Shown: in pieces, positions 17,465 through 26,891 of the stretch
Layout of the letters: each line of letters begins with the position of its first letter
Position numbering within the stretch: the stretch's first letter is position 1
Assembly (NCBI GenBank): GCA_027941995.1
Contig: CP115966.1
Span: 1,798,001-1,862,000, forward strand
DNA from: Erythrobacteraceae bacterium WH01K
GTDB taxonomy: Bacteria > Pseudomonadota > Alphaproteobacteria > Sphingomonadales > Sphingomonadaceae
DNA: 64,000 nucleotides
Direction of reading: 5' to 3'
Notes under the pieces: model-generated
What the model saw: the letters and a program-made list of their open reading frames with translations, nothing else
What the model was told of the DNA's origin: nothing
Database searches by the model: none
Position numbers and translations under genes: made by a program

Positions 17465-18367
17465 TCAGTCTTCGTCGCGTTCACGCGGATGGGCGCCGCG
17501 ATACGCCTCCAGCATCTTCGACGCATCGACCTTTGTGTATATCTGGGTCGAGCCGAGACTGGCATGGCCCAGCAGTTCCTGAAGGCTTCGCAAATCCGCT
17601 CCTTCGCCAAGGAGGTGCGTCGCGAAACTGTGCCGCATCGCGTGCGGCGTTGCGGTTTCCGGCAGTCCGAGCGAACGACGCGCCCGGGCCGTCGCCTTTT
17701 GCACCATTCCCTGCGACAAGCGCCCGCCTTTTACTCCGCGAAAAAGGGGTTCGTCGTCCTCCAGCGTGAACGGACATGCCCGCGCATAGGCATCGACGGC
17801 ATCGCGCACTTGCGGCAGGATAGGCACCACCCGCTGCTTCCTGCCCTTGCCGGTGACACGCAGCGTCTCGCCGAGCGGGAGGACCTCTGCCGACAGGGAA
17901 AGCGCCTCTGCCACGCGCAGTCCCGCTCCGTAGAGCAGAAGTACGACCGCCCGGTCTCGCGCGCCGACCCATCCTTCGGATGCGTCGCTCTCGATCCTCT
18001 CCGCAAGTCCGATTGCTTCATCGGGCGTGACGGGGCGGGGCAGGCCTTTCTTGATCCGCGGTCCCCTGAGCCGGGGGGCGTCCGTTTCCGCCGCGCCGGT
18101 TTCGGCCTTGGCGAAGCGGATGAAGGCCTTGATCGCGGAAAGTTCCCGTGCGGCAGAGGCATTGGACAACCCCTCGCTGCGCCGCATGGCAAGATGGCGC
18201 CGCACAGCACCTGCATCGAGGCTCGCAACCGTGTCGAACGTTGTCAGTCCCATTGCTTCGGCCAGCCTGCGGGCCGCCGTTCCATAGGCCCTGACAGTGT
18301 GGGGCGATCGCCGCAGATCGACGGCGAGATGCTGTTCCCAGCGTTCCAGCACCGATTGATCGCTCAT
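17465..18367 (-). CDS. xerC: Tyrosine recombinase XerC
   Basis: 300-aa site-specific recombinase that resolves chromosome dimers at dif with XerD. An N-terminal SAM-like DNA-binding domain (HLAVDLRRSPHTVRAYGTAARRL) precedes the catalytic domain, where the complete set is visible: Arg in GAGLRVAEAL near residue 149, Lys in GKGRKQR near residue 173, HAMRHS near residue 242 (His and Arg), LLGHASLGSTQIYTKVD near residue 264 (His and nucleophile Tyr). XerC rather than XerD is inferred from the neighbourhood and is not certain. It overlaps hemW upstream by ATGA and lies outside any visible mobile element. Confidence 0.88.
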   Translation of the reverse strand: MSDQSVLERWEQHLAVDLRRSPHTVRAYGTAARRLAEAMGLTTFDTVASLDAGAVRRHLAMRRSEGLSNASAARELSAIKAFIRFAKAETGAAETDAPRLRGPRIKKGLPRPVTPDEAIGLAERIESDASEGWVGARDRAVVLLLYGAGLRVAEALSLSAEVLPLGETLRVTGKGRKQRVVPILPQVRDAVDAYARACPFTLEDDEPLFRGVKGGRLSQGMVQKATARARRSLGLPETATPHAMRHSFATHLLGEGADLRSLQELLGHASLGSTQIYTKVDASKMLEAYRGAHPRERDED

Positions 18368-19515
18368 GCGCCGACGAGGTCGCCCGGCACCAATTCGCCG
18401 AGGAGACCGTCGAGCAGGGGCATCCCCGCCTGTGTCACGCCAAGGCGGTCGCCGTCCCGCCACAGCAGGCCAAGGTCCGTGTATAGCGCGGCCTTGTCGG
18501 GCACGATGAGCTCGCCAGTCGCGAACCCAGTCCGAATGCCCAGCGCAGCAAGGTCGATCCCCTCGCGCAGCCTCAGGCCCATCAGCAAGGCTTCCGACGC
18601 CTGTTCCCGCCGATCGAGCGCTTGTTCTTCCGCTATGCCGTGCCCTTGGCTCTCAATGGCAGACAGCCAGTTCTCCGGCTTCTTGTGCCGCTGCGTAGCG
18701 CGACCCCCGCGCCGGCCATGCGCACCCGGTCCGATGCCGCAATAGTCGCGGTATCGCCAATAGGTCAGGTTGTGCCGGCTTTCCTGTCCAGGGGCCGCAT
18801 GGTTGCTGATTTCATAGGCCGGTAGCCCGGCACCCGCCGTCATCTCCTGTGTCACGGTAAAGAGCGTTGCCGCGTCGTCGCCGTCCATCGGTTCGAACGA
18901 GCCGGTCCTCACATCAGTCGCAAACCGGGTGCCGGGCTCGATCGTCAATTGATAAAGGGAGAGATGGGATGTGCCGAACGCGATCGCGCGGCGCAGTTCG
19001 TCGGCCCATGCGTCCATGCCCTGTCCTGGCCGAGCGTAAATGAGGTCGAAGCTGACGCGGCCGAAAAGCTCCTGCGCATGGTCCAGCGCGGACAGCGCTT
19101 CTTCGACGGAGTGCTCACGCCCAAGAAAGCTTAGCGCTTCCCGCTCGAGGGACTGGATACCAAGCGATACGCGGTTGACCCCGGCGTGTGCGAGGTCGGC
19201 GAACTTGTCCGCTTCAAAGCTCGTCGGATTCGCTTCCAGCGTAATTTCCATGCCCGGCGCAAAACCCCAGAGACGCTCCGCCTCTGTCAGCAAGGCGGCG
19301 ACGAGGCGCGGTGGCATCAGGGAGGGCGTGCCTCCACCGAAAAAGATCGATTCCAGCGGCTCGCCGGCAGCCGCATCGGCCTCGTGGCGCATATCGGCCA
19401 GCAAGGCATCCTGCCAGAGAACATGGTCCACCTCGGCCCTGACATGACTGTTGAAGTCGCAGTAAGGACATTTCTTCAGGCAAAAGGGCCAATGGATGTA
19501 TAAGGCTCGGGCCAT
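18364..19515 (-). CDS. hemW: Radical SAM heme chaperone HemW
   Basis: 383-aa radical SAM protein. The cluster-binding motif CLKKCPYCDFN lies near residue 11, with IFFGGGTPSLM near residue 57 and the HemW-type HNLTYWRYRDYCGIGPGAHG near residue 257. The HNxxYW element distinguishes HemW from coproporphyrinogen dehydrogenase HemN. HemW binds heme and is thought to deliver it to respiratory proteins. The ATG was chosen because ARALYIHWPFC is the canonical family start. The stop overlaps the xerC start (ATGA). Confidence 0.92.
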   Translation of the reverse strand: MARALYIHWPFCLKKCPYCDFNSHVRAEVDHVLWQDALLADMRHEADAAAGEPLESIFFGGGTPSLMPPRLVAALLTEAERLWGFAPGMEITLEANPTSFEADKFADLAHAGVNRVSLGIQSLEREALSFLGREHSVEEALSALDHAQELFGRVSFDLIYARPGQGMDAWADELRRAIAFGTSHLSLYQLTIEPGTRFATDVRTGSFEPMDGDDAATLFTVTQEMTAGAGLPAYEISNHAAPGQESRHNLTYWRYRDYCGIGPGAHGRRGGRATQRHKKPENWLSAIESQGHGIAEEQALDRREQASEALLMGLRLREGIDLAALGIRTGFATGELIVPDKAALYTDLGLLWRDGDRLGVTQAGMPLLDGLLGELVPGDLVGA

Positions 19516-19552
19516 AGGCGGACCCTCGCGCTGCCTGGGAAAGGAAGTCAAG

Positions 19553-20134
19553 ATGCGTTCGATCAAACCGGTGCTTACCGCTGCTGCGCTGCTCCTCGGT
19601 GCCCAAACGGCAATGGCGCAGGACGCGCAGACCTCAGCCGAAACCGGCACGCCGCTGGCGCGGCCCGTCGAACCTGCCGCTGCCGAGGAGCAGATCAGCA
19701 TGTTCGCTCAAAGCCTGCTGGGCGCGCATAATGACGCGCGGCAGAAAGTCGGCGCACCGCCGCTGCGCTGGAGTGCCACGTTGCAGAATGACGCCGCGCG
19801 TTATGCTGCGGTGCTGGCGGAAAAGAACATGATCGAGCATGCCAGCGCAGAAGCGCGAAAGGGCGCAGGCGAGAATTTGTGGATCGGCACGACCGGATTC
19901 TATTCGACCAGGGCGATGATCGACGCCTTCCTCAGCGAAGAGCGGTATTTCGAGCCGGGCGTCTTCCCCGACGTATCGACCACCGGCAACTGGATCGATG
20001 TCGGGCATTACACCCAGATCATCTGGAAAGACACGCAGGAGGTCGGCTGCGCCGTTGCCAACAATTCGCAGAACGACGTGCTGGTTTGCCGGTATATACC
20101 TTCGGGCAATTGGCGCGGCGTGGCGATACCCTGA
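19553..20134 (+). CDS. Secreted CAP-domain (SCP/PR-1) protein
   Basis: 193 aa with signal peptide MRSIKPVLTAAALLLGAQTAMAQ. It is followed by a complete CAP domain: LLGAHNDARQKVGAPPLRWS near residue 56 (CAP His), GENLWIG near residue 103, and the signature GHYTQIIWKDTQEVGCA near residue 150, ending CRYIPSGNWRG. Two Cys in the last part could form the usual disulfide. Bacterial CAP proteins are periplasmic or extracellular with unclear function (proteolysis and lipid binding proposed). The start has a GGAAAGGAAG ribosome-binding site. Divergent from hemW across 37 bp. Confidence 0.9.
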   Translation: MRSIKPVLTAAALLLGAQTAMAQDAQTSAETGTPLARPVEPAAAEEQISMFAQSLLGAHNDARQKVGAPPLRWSATLQNDAARYAAVLAEKNMIEHASAEARKGAGENLWIGTTGFYSTRAMIDAFLSEERYFEPGVFPDVSTTGNWIDVGHYTQIIWKDTQEVGCAVANNSQNDVLVCRYIPSGNWRGVAIP

Positions 20135-20140
20135 CGAAGC

Positions 20141-20764
20141 TCAGCCGAACTGGTCGGCGACCAGCTTCGCAAAGGCATCGGCGCGGTGGCTGATCGCATG
20201 CTTTTCCGCCGGATCGATCTCTGCGAATGTCTGCTCAAGCCCTTCCGGTACGAATACCGGATCGTAGCCGAAGCCCAGTTCCCCCCGGGGCGGCCACACG
20301 AGCGATCCGGGCGCCGTGCCCTCGTACACCGCATGTTCTCCGTCCGGCCAGGCGAGCGCCAGGACGCAGTGGAAGGCGCAGGCGCGTGAAGCGTCCGGCC
20401 CCTGTGCCTGCAGCAGCCCCTCGACCTTGCCCATCGCCATGAACCAGTCGCGCCCGGCTTCGCCTTCGAACCATTGCCGCTCCGCCCAGTCGGCGGTGTA
20501 GACGCCGGGACGCCCGCCCAGCGCGTCCACGCTAAGGCCGCTGTCGTCGGCAAGCGCGGCCATGCCCGACGCCTCTGCCGAGGCGCGCGCCTTGATCAGG
20601 GCGTTCTCGGTGAAGGTCGTGCCGGTTTCCGCCGGTTCTGGCAGGCCGAGTGAACCGGCCGAGATGCATTTCACCCCATAGGGATCGAGCAGGGCCGATA
20701 TCTCTTTCAGCTTCCCCGCATTATGCGTCGCAATGACGAGGGAACCGCTACCCAGCCTGCTCAT
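20141..20764 (-). CDS. rdgB: XTP/dITP diphosphatase
   Basis: 207-aa Ham1/RdgB house-cleaning enzyme that hydrolyses dITP, XTP and ITP to monophosphates. It starts with the substrate-binding IATHNAGKLKEI; the active-site ADDSGLSVDALGGRPGVYTADW lies near residue 70, GELGFGYDPVF near residue 150, and the C-terminal EKHAISHRADAF is canonical. It lies downstream of rph on the same strand, a common pairing; a strong stem-loop sits in the 62-bp gap between them. Confidence 0.96.
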   Translation of the reverse strand: MSRLGSGSLVIATHNAGKLKEISALLDPYGVKCISAGSLGLPEPAETGTTFTENALIKARASAEASGMAALADDSGLSVDALGGRPGVYTADWAERQWFEGEAGRDWFMAMGKVEGLLQAQGPDASRACAFHCVLALAWPDGEHAVYEGTAPGSLVWPPRGELGFGYDPVFVPEGLEQTFAEIDPAEKHAISHRADAFAKLVADQFG

Positions 20765-20789
20765 GAACGTCGCATCCTTCCTTCAATGG

Positions 20790-20816
20790 TCCCCGGTCCG
20801 GACATCAAACCGGGGA
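20790..20816 (-). other. 8-bp perfect stem-loop between rph and rdgB
   Basis: TCCCCGGT and ACCGGGGA are perfect inverted repeats around an 11-nt loop. The hairpin lies in the gap after the rph stop and before the rdgB start, both on the minus strand. No T-run follows in the direction of transcription, so it looks more like an mRNA stability or attenuation element than a full terminator. Confidence 0.5.
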
Positions 20817-20826
20817 ATGCACCTGG

Positions 20827-21540
20827 TCAGCCGACAGCCTGATCCTGCGCCTTGAAAATGTCCGCACAGCCCATCTGGGCAAGACGAAGGAGACGCAGGA
20901 ACGCTTCCTCGTCGTAAGGCGCACCTTCGGCCGTTGCCTGCGCTTCCGCAATCTTGCCACCTTCGATCAGGACGAAGTTGGCATCGGCGTCGGCATTGCT
21001 GTCCTCCGGATAGTCGAGATCGAGAACCGGCGTACCCTGATAGATTCCGCAGGAAACCGCCGCGACTTTCGCGGTAATCGGGTCCTCGGAAATCAGTTTC
21101 TGCTCCATGAGGCCGTTGACCGCGAGGCGCAGGGCGACCCATGCGCCGCTGATCGAGGCGGTACGCGTCCCGCCATCGGCCTGGATTACGTCGCAATCGA
21201 GGGTAATCTGCCGCTCGCCAAGCTTTTTCAGGTCGACCACAGCGCGAAGGGATCGCCCGATCAGGCGCTGGATTTCCTGCGTCCGACCGGACTGCTTCCC
21301 GCGGGCAGCTTCGCGGCTGCCGCGGGTATGCGTGGCGCGGGGAAGCATCGAATATTCGCCGGTGACCCAGCCTTCGCCCTTGCCGCGCAGCCACGGCGGG
21401 ATGCGTTCTTCGACAGACGCCGTGCAGAGGACCTTCGTCTCACCGAAGGAGATCAGGCACGATCCCTCCGCGTGCTTGGTGTAGCCGGTCTCGATCGTGA
21501 TAGCGCGCATTTCATCGGGCGCGCGGCCAGAAGGTCGCAT
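20827..21540 (-). CDS. rph: Ribonuclease PH
   Basis: 237-aa phosphorolytic 3'-5' exoribonuclease that trims tRNA 3' ends. [20 protein letters not shown] is the standard N-terminus, followed by [20 protein letters not shown] near residue 25, [22 protein letters not shown] near residue 52 and the catalytic-site [17 protein letters not shown] near residue 174. Full length and well conserved. The ATG is fixed by the conserved MRPSGR start. Divergent from hrcA across about 105 bp. Confidence 0.97.
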   Translation of the reverse strand: MRPSGRAPDEMRAITIETGYTKHAEGSCLISFGETKVLCTASVEERIPPWLRGKGEGWVTGEYSMLPRATHTRGSREAARGKQSGRTQEIQRLIGRSLRAVVDLKKLGERQITLDCDVIQADGGTRTASISGAWVALRLAVNGLMEQKLISEDPITAKVAAVSCGIYQGTPVLDLDYPEDSNADADANFVLIEGGKIAEAQATAEGAPYDEEAFLRLLRLAQMGCADIFKAQDQAVG

Positions 21541-21606
21541 GGGTGTCTCCGGAAGGGATGGCAATGTTTCGCGCCGCGATAGGCGCATGCAGCACCGGCT
21601 TGCAAG

Positions 21607-21634
21607 CTTGCGGACCGGACTTTGCGCGCTATCT
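21607..21634 (+). promoter_or_regulatory. Possible RpoH-type promoter before hrcA
   Basis: CTTGCG, a 16-nt spacer, then CTATCT, resembling the alphaproteobacterial RpoH form (CTTG...C-TAT-T) and the candidate upstream of dnaK. The predicted transcription start would lie only about 5 nt before the ATG, cutting off the GGAAGG ribosome-binding site, which weakens the call. Confidence 0.22.
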
Positions 21635-21645
21635 CGGAAGGCGAC

Positions 21646-22686
21646 ATGGCTTCTCCACCGCTTCTCGAACTGACGGACCGCGCACGGCTGGTTTTCCAGC
21701 TCGTGGTCGAAGGGTATCTCGATAGCGGCCAACCCGTCGGGTCGAAGACATTGGCGCGGGAAGGGGGGCTCGACCTCTCGCCTGCCTCGATCCGGTCCGT
21801 GTTGGCGGAACTGGAGCAGGTCGGCCTGCTCGCGGCCCCTCACACCAGTGCGGGCCGGATGCCGACCGAGACGGGCCTGCGCATTTTTGTCGACGGCATG
21901 ATGCAGGTTGCAGAACCGACGCGCGAGGAACGCCTGGCGATAGAGCAGCGACTGGAGGCGTCCGGTCCCATCGAGAAAGCGCTGGAGGCAACCAGCGCCA
22001 TGCTGTCCGATATCAGCGGCGCAGCCGGAATGGTCCTGGTGCCGCGCCGCGACCCCCGCCTTTCGCAGGTTACGATCGTCCCGCTCGACAAGGGCCGTGC
22101 GCTCGCCGTGCTGGTCGGGGAGGACGGCCAGATCGAGAACCGCGTGATGGACGTCGGCAATACGCCGGCCAGCGTGCTGGAACAGGTCGGCAATTACATA
22201 TCGTCGCACCTTGCGGGCCGGACGCTTCCCGAGGCGAGCGATGCAATCCGGCAGGAGCTCGCAAGTGGCCGCACGGCTCTCGACGAGGCGAGCCGCGACC
22301 TGGTCGAACGCGGGATCGCGGTCTGGAGCGAAGATGCCTCTCACCGACCCGTGCTCATCGTGCGTGGACAGGCCAACCTGCTGGATGAAGCCGCGATGGA
22401 GGACCTGGAAAGGGTGCGCTCCCTGCTCGACGATCTGGAAAGCAAGCACTCGGTCGCAGGGCTACTCGAGAGCGCACGGGACGCGGACGCGACGCGCATT
22501 TTCATCGGCAGCGAAAACCGCCTGTTCGCCCTGAGTGGCTCTTCCGTCATCGCCTCTCCGTATCGCGATCGCGAAGGGAAGGTCGTAGGCGTACTGGGCG
22601 TGATCGGGCCGACGCGGTTGAATTACGCACGGGTCGTGCCCATGGTGGATTTCACAGCCCGATCGCTGGGCAAACTCATCGGATAA
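21646..22686 (+). CDS. hrcA: Heat-inducible transcription repressor HrcA
   Basis: 346-aa repressor that binds CIRCE operators (usually upstream of groESL) and is refolded by GroEL. An N-terminal winged helix is visible in [20 protein letters not shown] near residue 15 and [31 protein letters not shown] near residue 44. The C-terminal GAF-like region includes IFIGSEN near residue 285 and the terminal [20 protein letters not shown]. The ATG has GGAAGG 5 nt upstream. grpE follows after 18 bp, the classic hrcA-grpE order. No CIRCE sequence was seen in the window. Confidence 0.95.
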   Translation: MASPPLLELTDRARLVFQLVVEGYLDSGQPVGSKTLAREGGLDLSPASIRSVLAELEQVGLLAAPHTSAGRMPTETGLRIFVDGMMQVAEPTREERLAIEQRLEASGPIEKALEATSAMLSDISGAAGMVLVPRRDPRLSQVTIVPLDKGRALAVLVGEDGQIENRVMDVGNTPASVLEQVGNYISSHLAGRTLPEASDAIRQELASGRTALDEASRDLVERGIAVWSEDASHRPVLIVRGQANLLDEAAMEDLERVRSLLDDLESKHSVAGLLESARDADATRIFIGSENRLFALSGSSVIASPYRDREGKVVGVLGVIGPTRLNYARVVPMVDFTARSLGKLIG

Positions 22687-22704
22687 ACGGATACATACTC
22701 ACCC

Positions 22705-23319
22705 ATGATGGATGATACGAACAAGACGGACGAACCCAAGGTCGACGCCGAGATCGAGAAAGAGATGGAAGGTGTGCCGGAGCATCTTCGGGACGATGGC
22801 GCAGACGAACCTGAAAACGCATCCGATGGCGAAGAAGGCGAGAGCCTGAGCGACGCGATCGAGGCGCTTCGCAATGAGCTGGCTGAGGCGAAGCAGGAAG
22901 TTCTCTACGCGCGCGCCGACACGCAGAATGTCCGCCGCCGGATGGAAAAGGATGTCACCGATGCGCGGACCTATGCCGCGACCGGTTTTGCACGCGACAT
23001 CCTGTCCGTTGCCGACAATCTCGCCCGCGCCGTCGATTCCATCCCCGAAGCGCTGCGTGAAGATGACAAGTTCAAGGGGCTGGTGGCCGGGATCGAGGCA
23101 ACGCGCCGCGAACTGGACAAGGTCCTGGGCCAGCACGGCGTAACCCGCGTCGCTGCAACGGGGCTGCCGCTCGACCCCAATGTCCACCAGGCGATGATGG
23201 AAGTCCCCACGGCGGATGCAGAGCCGGGCACGATCGTGCAGGAAATGCAGTCCGGTTACATGATCAAGGATCGGCTGCTCAGGCCCGCGATGGTCGGTGT
23301 CGCGAAAAAGCCGGACTGA
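22705..23319 (+). CDS. grpE: GrpE nucleotide exchange factor
   Basis: 204-aa DnaK co-chaperone that releases ADP. The acidic N-terminus (about 50 residues) is disordered; a long coiled coil (ALRNELAEAKQEVLYARADTQNVRRRMEKD, from residue 53) and the C-terminal beta domain with GVTRVAATGLPLDPNVHQAMMEV near residue 145 and YMIKDRLLRPAMVGVAK at the end match GrpE. A second Met at codon 2 is an alternative start. Cotranscribed with hrcA; dnaK and dnaJ lie about 1.5 kb downstream, separated by three non-chaperone genes. Confidence 0.96.
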   Translation: MMDDTNKTDEPKVDAEIEKEMEGVPEHLRDDGADEPENASDGEEGESLSDAIEALRNELAEAKQEVLYARADTQNVRRRMEKDVTDARTYAATGFARDILSVADNLARAVDSIPEALREDDKFKGLVAGIEATRRELDKVLGQHGVTRVAATGLPLDPNVHQAMMEVPTADAEPGTIVQEMQSGYMIKDRLLRPAMVGVAKKPD

Positions 23320-23390
23320 GCCAATCTTCCTGCGGAACCGATGCGACCTGCGCTAGTCTAGCTAGTGGTGGGTTCGCAGAGGAGATATTT

Positions 23391-23684
23391 ATGAACAAGA
23401 AGATGATGCTCGCGCCGATTGCCATGGTCAGCGCCCTTTCACTGAGCGCTTGCGCCGAGAACTATGCAGCCGAAGGCGGCCTTGCGGGCGCCGCTGCAGG
23501 TGCGGGGATCGCTGCCATCACGGGCGGCGATATCGCGACCTATGCGCTTGCAGGCGCTGCCGCTGGCGGACTTGCCGGCTATTTCGTCGACAAGAACGAC
23601 CGGTGCGACGGTTACAACAACGACCGCTACCTGGACGACGATTGCTTCGGCACGCGGGGCTATCCCGCCGATCCGCGCTACTGA
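23391..23684 (+). CDS. Small glycine-zipper lipoprotein
   Basis: 97-aa predicted outer-membrane lipoprotein: signal sequence with lipobox LSAC (Cys near residue 21), then a Gly/Ala-rich double hydrophobic hairpin (GGLAGAAAGAGIAAITGG and ALAGAAAGGLAGYFVD), a glycine-zipper pattern like that of SmpB/YmgG or OsmB-type small lipoproteins. The C-terminal third is Asp/Tyr-rich and hydrophilic. Function unknown. A GGAAC box about 50 nt upstream resembles the -35 of EcfG general-stress promoters, but the matching -10 is poor. It has its own AGGAGAT ribosome-binding site and is convergent with the next gene, 3 bp apart. Confidence 0.8.
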   Translation: MNKKMMLAPIAMVSALSLSACAENYAAEGGLAGAAAGAGIAAITGGDIATYALAGAAAGGLAGYFVDKNDRCDGYNNDRYLDDDCFGTRGYPADPRY

Positions 23685-23687
23685 CGG

Positions 23688-24221
23688 TCAGGTCTTGTTG
23701 ATGCCGGGGAAGCGGACGAGGAGGTCGTAGGCCTTCGCGTCGGCAACCCCGGCAAGCTTTATCCCGCGCCTCAGCAAGAAAGCGTGTTTGACGATTTCGG
23801 CCTGCTGCTCGATCCCGTACTGCTCCAGCGAGCGACCCGGTTTCAGGGCGTAATCGTATCGGCACCATGGATGCCGGTGCAGGGGCAGATACCAATCGCC
23901 TTTCGACTGGGTCTGCCAGACATGGGTCATTTCGTGGATGAATAGTCCCTGCCGCTGCCACGGTGCGGCGGCGAAGTCCTCGCAATAGCTTTCGCCCCTG
24001 GGGTGAAAATGAAGATGCCCGCGCGGGGCCATCGTCACGTTCCGCGGCTGAAAGAAAGCCCATTTGCGGCGGCGAATGGTGACTTTGCGGTAATCGATCG
24101 CATTGCCGAAAATCGACCGGGCAAGGGCGGTTTCCCCGTCGGTCAGGCGCCGTTCGCCGCCGACAGGACAAAAATCCGCCGCCGCATGGTCGGCATCGGT
24201 TTCCAGGTCGGGGCCGTGCAC
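23688..24221 (-). CDS. DUF4157-like 'vgr-related' protein with HExxH motif
   Basis: 177-aa protein with an intact HEMTHVWQ motif near residue 95, the zinc-metallopeptidase HExxH in the form seen in DUF4157 proteins (HExTHVxQ), and with preceding ALARSIFGNAIDYRKVTI that also fits that family. Similar sphingomonad proteins are annotated 'vgr-related'. No signal peptide is visible. Catalysis is plausible but unproven; a third metal ligand may be one of the Glu/His residues after residue 110. It starts with GTG one base after the stop of the upstream PCu(A)C gene, so the two are an operon. Confidence 0.65.
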   Translation of the reverse strand: MHGPDLETDADHAAADFCPVGGERRLTDGETALARSIFGNAIDYRKVTIRRRKWAFFQPRNVTMAPRGHLHFHPRGESYCEDFAAAPWQRQGLFIHEMTHVWQTQSKGDWYLPLHRHPWCRYDYALKPGRSLEQYGIEQQAEIVKHAFLLRRGIKLAGVADAKAYDLLVRFPGINKT

Positions 24222-24222
24222 C

Positions 24223-24699
24223 CTAGCGGTCTGCTCCGGCAGCGACGACTTCCGCCTCGAAAGAGGTCTTGTCCCCGCCCACCACGGTCAGCGTCACTTC
24301 GAGCGATTGCCCCTCGGCGACATCGTCCTCCAGGCCGAACACCATGATGTGCCGGCCGCCCGGCTCGAACGATACCTCGTCACCGTCATTCAGCAAGAGG
24401 GGGCCCATTTCGCCCATCACCATCCCGCCGTTCCATTCCGACGTCTCGTGCAGTTCCGCGTTTTCCGACTTCTCGACCGATACCGCGCGCAGGGTGGTGG
24501 AGCGTTCGCCGGAATAGCTCACGTCCATGTAGATCGCGGCCGGGTTGCCGCTCACCGGCGGGAGCACCAGGCGGGCATTCTCGACCGTCAGGCCGGGTAC
24601 GGCCTCGACATCGCCTGCCGGTGCCTCTGCCGTTTCCCCGCAGCCCGATACAGCCGTACCTGCCACACCAAGCGCCAGCGCCAATGCCCATTTTTTCAC
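24223..24699 (-). CDS. Periplasmic copper chaperone PCu(A)C, lipoprotein
   Basis: 158-aa DUF461/PCu(A)C protein. A lipobox AVSGC gives a lipidated Cys near residue 20. The Cu(I) site is readable: His in ELHETSEW near residue 83, Met residues in GGMVMGEMGPL near residue 92, and HIMVFGL (H-x-M) near residue 117, matching the H(M)x10Mx21HxM family rule. It delivers copper to the CuA/CuB sites of cytochrome oxidase in characterised members. The GTG start has GGAGA 8 nt upstream. First gene of a two-gene unit with the HExxH protein. Confidence 0.9.
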   Translation of the reverse strand: MKKWALALALGVAGTAVSGCGETAEAPAGDVEAVPGLTVENARLVLPPVSGNPAAIYMDVSYSGERSTTLRAVSVEKSENAELHETSEWNGGMVMGEMGPLLLNDGDEVSFEPGGRHIMVFGLEDDVAEGQSLEVTLTVVGGDKTSFEAEVVAAGADR

Positions 24700-24749
24700 T
24701 GAAATTTCTCCGTCAAACCGTCTTGAAGCGGGCCTAGCCCGCTACCTCC

Positions 24750-24777
24750 CTTGTGCCAAGGAAAAGCCCACCTATAT
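24750..24777 (+). promoter_or_regulatory. Candidate RpoH (sigma-32) promoter for dnaK
   Basis: CTTGTG, a 16-nt spacer and CTATAT fit the alphaproteobacterial RpoH consensus (CTTG-N17/18-CYTATNT). It lies 90 bp before the dnaK ATG, giving a leader of about 80 nt. Found by eye; no weight matrix was run. Confidence 0.45.
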
Positions 24778-24866
24778 CGCTCCCATAATCGAGCCGTAAC
24801 GGGGCCCTGCCACTGACGGGGGGCCTTAAACGCGGTGTCCAACATACTGAAATGAATGGGGTATCA

Positions 24867-26798
<1,932 letters not shown>

Positions 26799-26817
26799 GG
26801 CTCGAATGCGAACCCTG

Positions 26818-26851
26818 GCCGCCGCCGATGCCACCGTGCATCGGCGGCGGC
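26818..26851 (+). other. 14-bp perfect hairpin between dnaK and dnaJ
   Basis: GCCGCCGCCGATGC and its exact complement flank a 6-nt loop. It begins 19 bp after the dnaK stop and ends 40 bp before the dnaJ start. No T-run follows, so it may act as a partial terminator or RNase-protection element that lowers dnaJ relative to dnaK. Confidence 0.7.
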
Positions 26852-26891
26852 TGACGTTTCGAAAACAGGCCGATCCGGACGGGGATATTCT

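Noticed and set aside
17465-18367. XerC-like tyrosine recombinase as an integrase of a mobile element
   Set aside because: It is coupled to hemW, has XerC length, and there are no attachment repeats, tRNA target or cargo genes next to it.
21541-21645. CIRCE operator (TTAGCACTC-N9-GAGTGCTAA) at hrcA or dnaK
   Set aside because: No match found by eye near either gene; HrcA targets are probably at groESL outside the window.
23334-23360. EcfG promoter before the glycine-zipper lipoprotein
   Set aside because: The GGAAC -35 is perfect but the sequence 16-17 bp downstream (AGTC/GTCT) does not match CGTT well enough.
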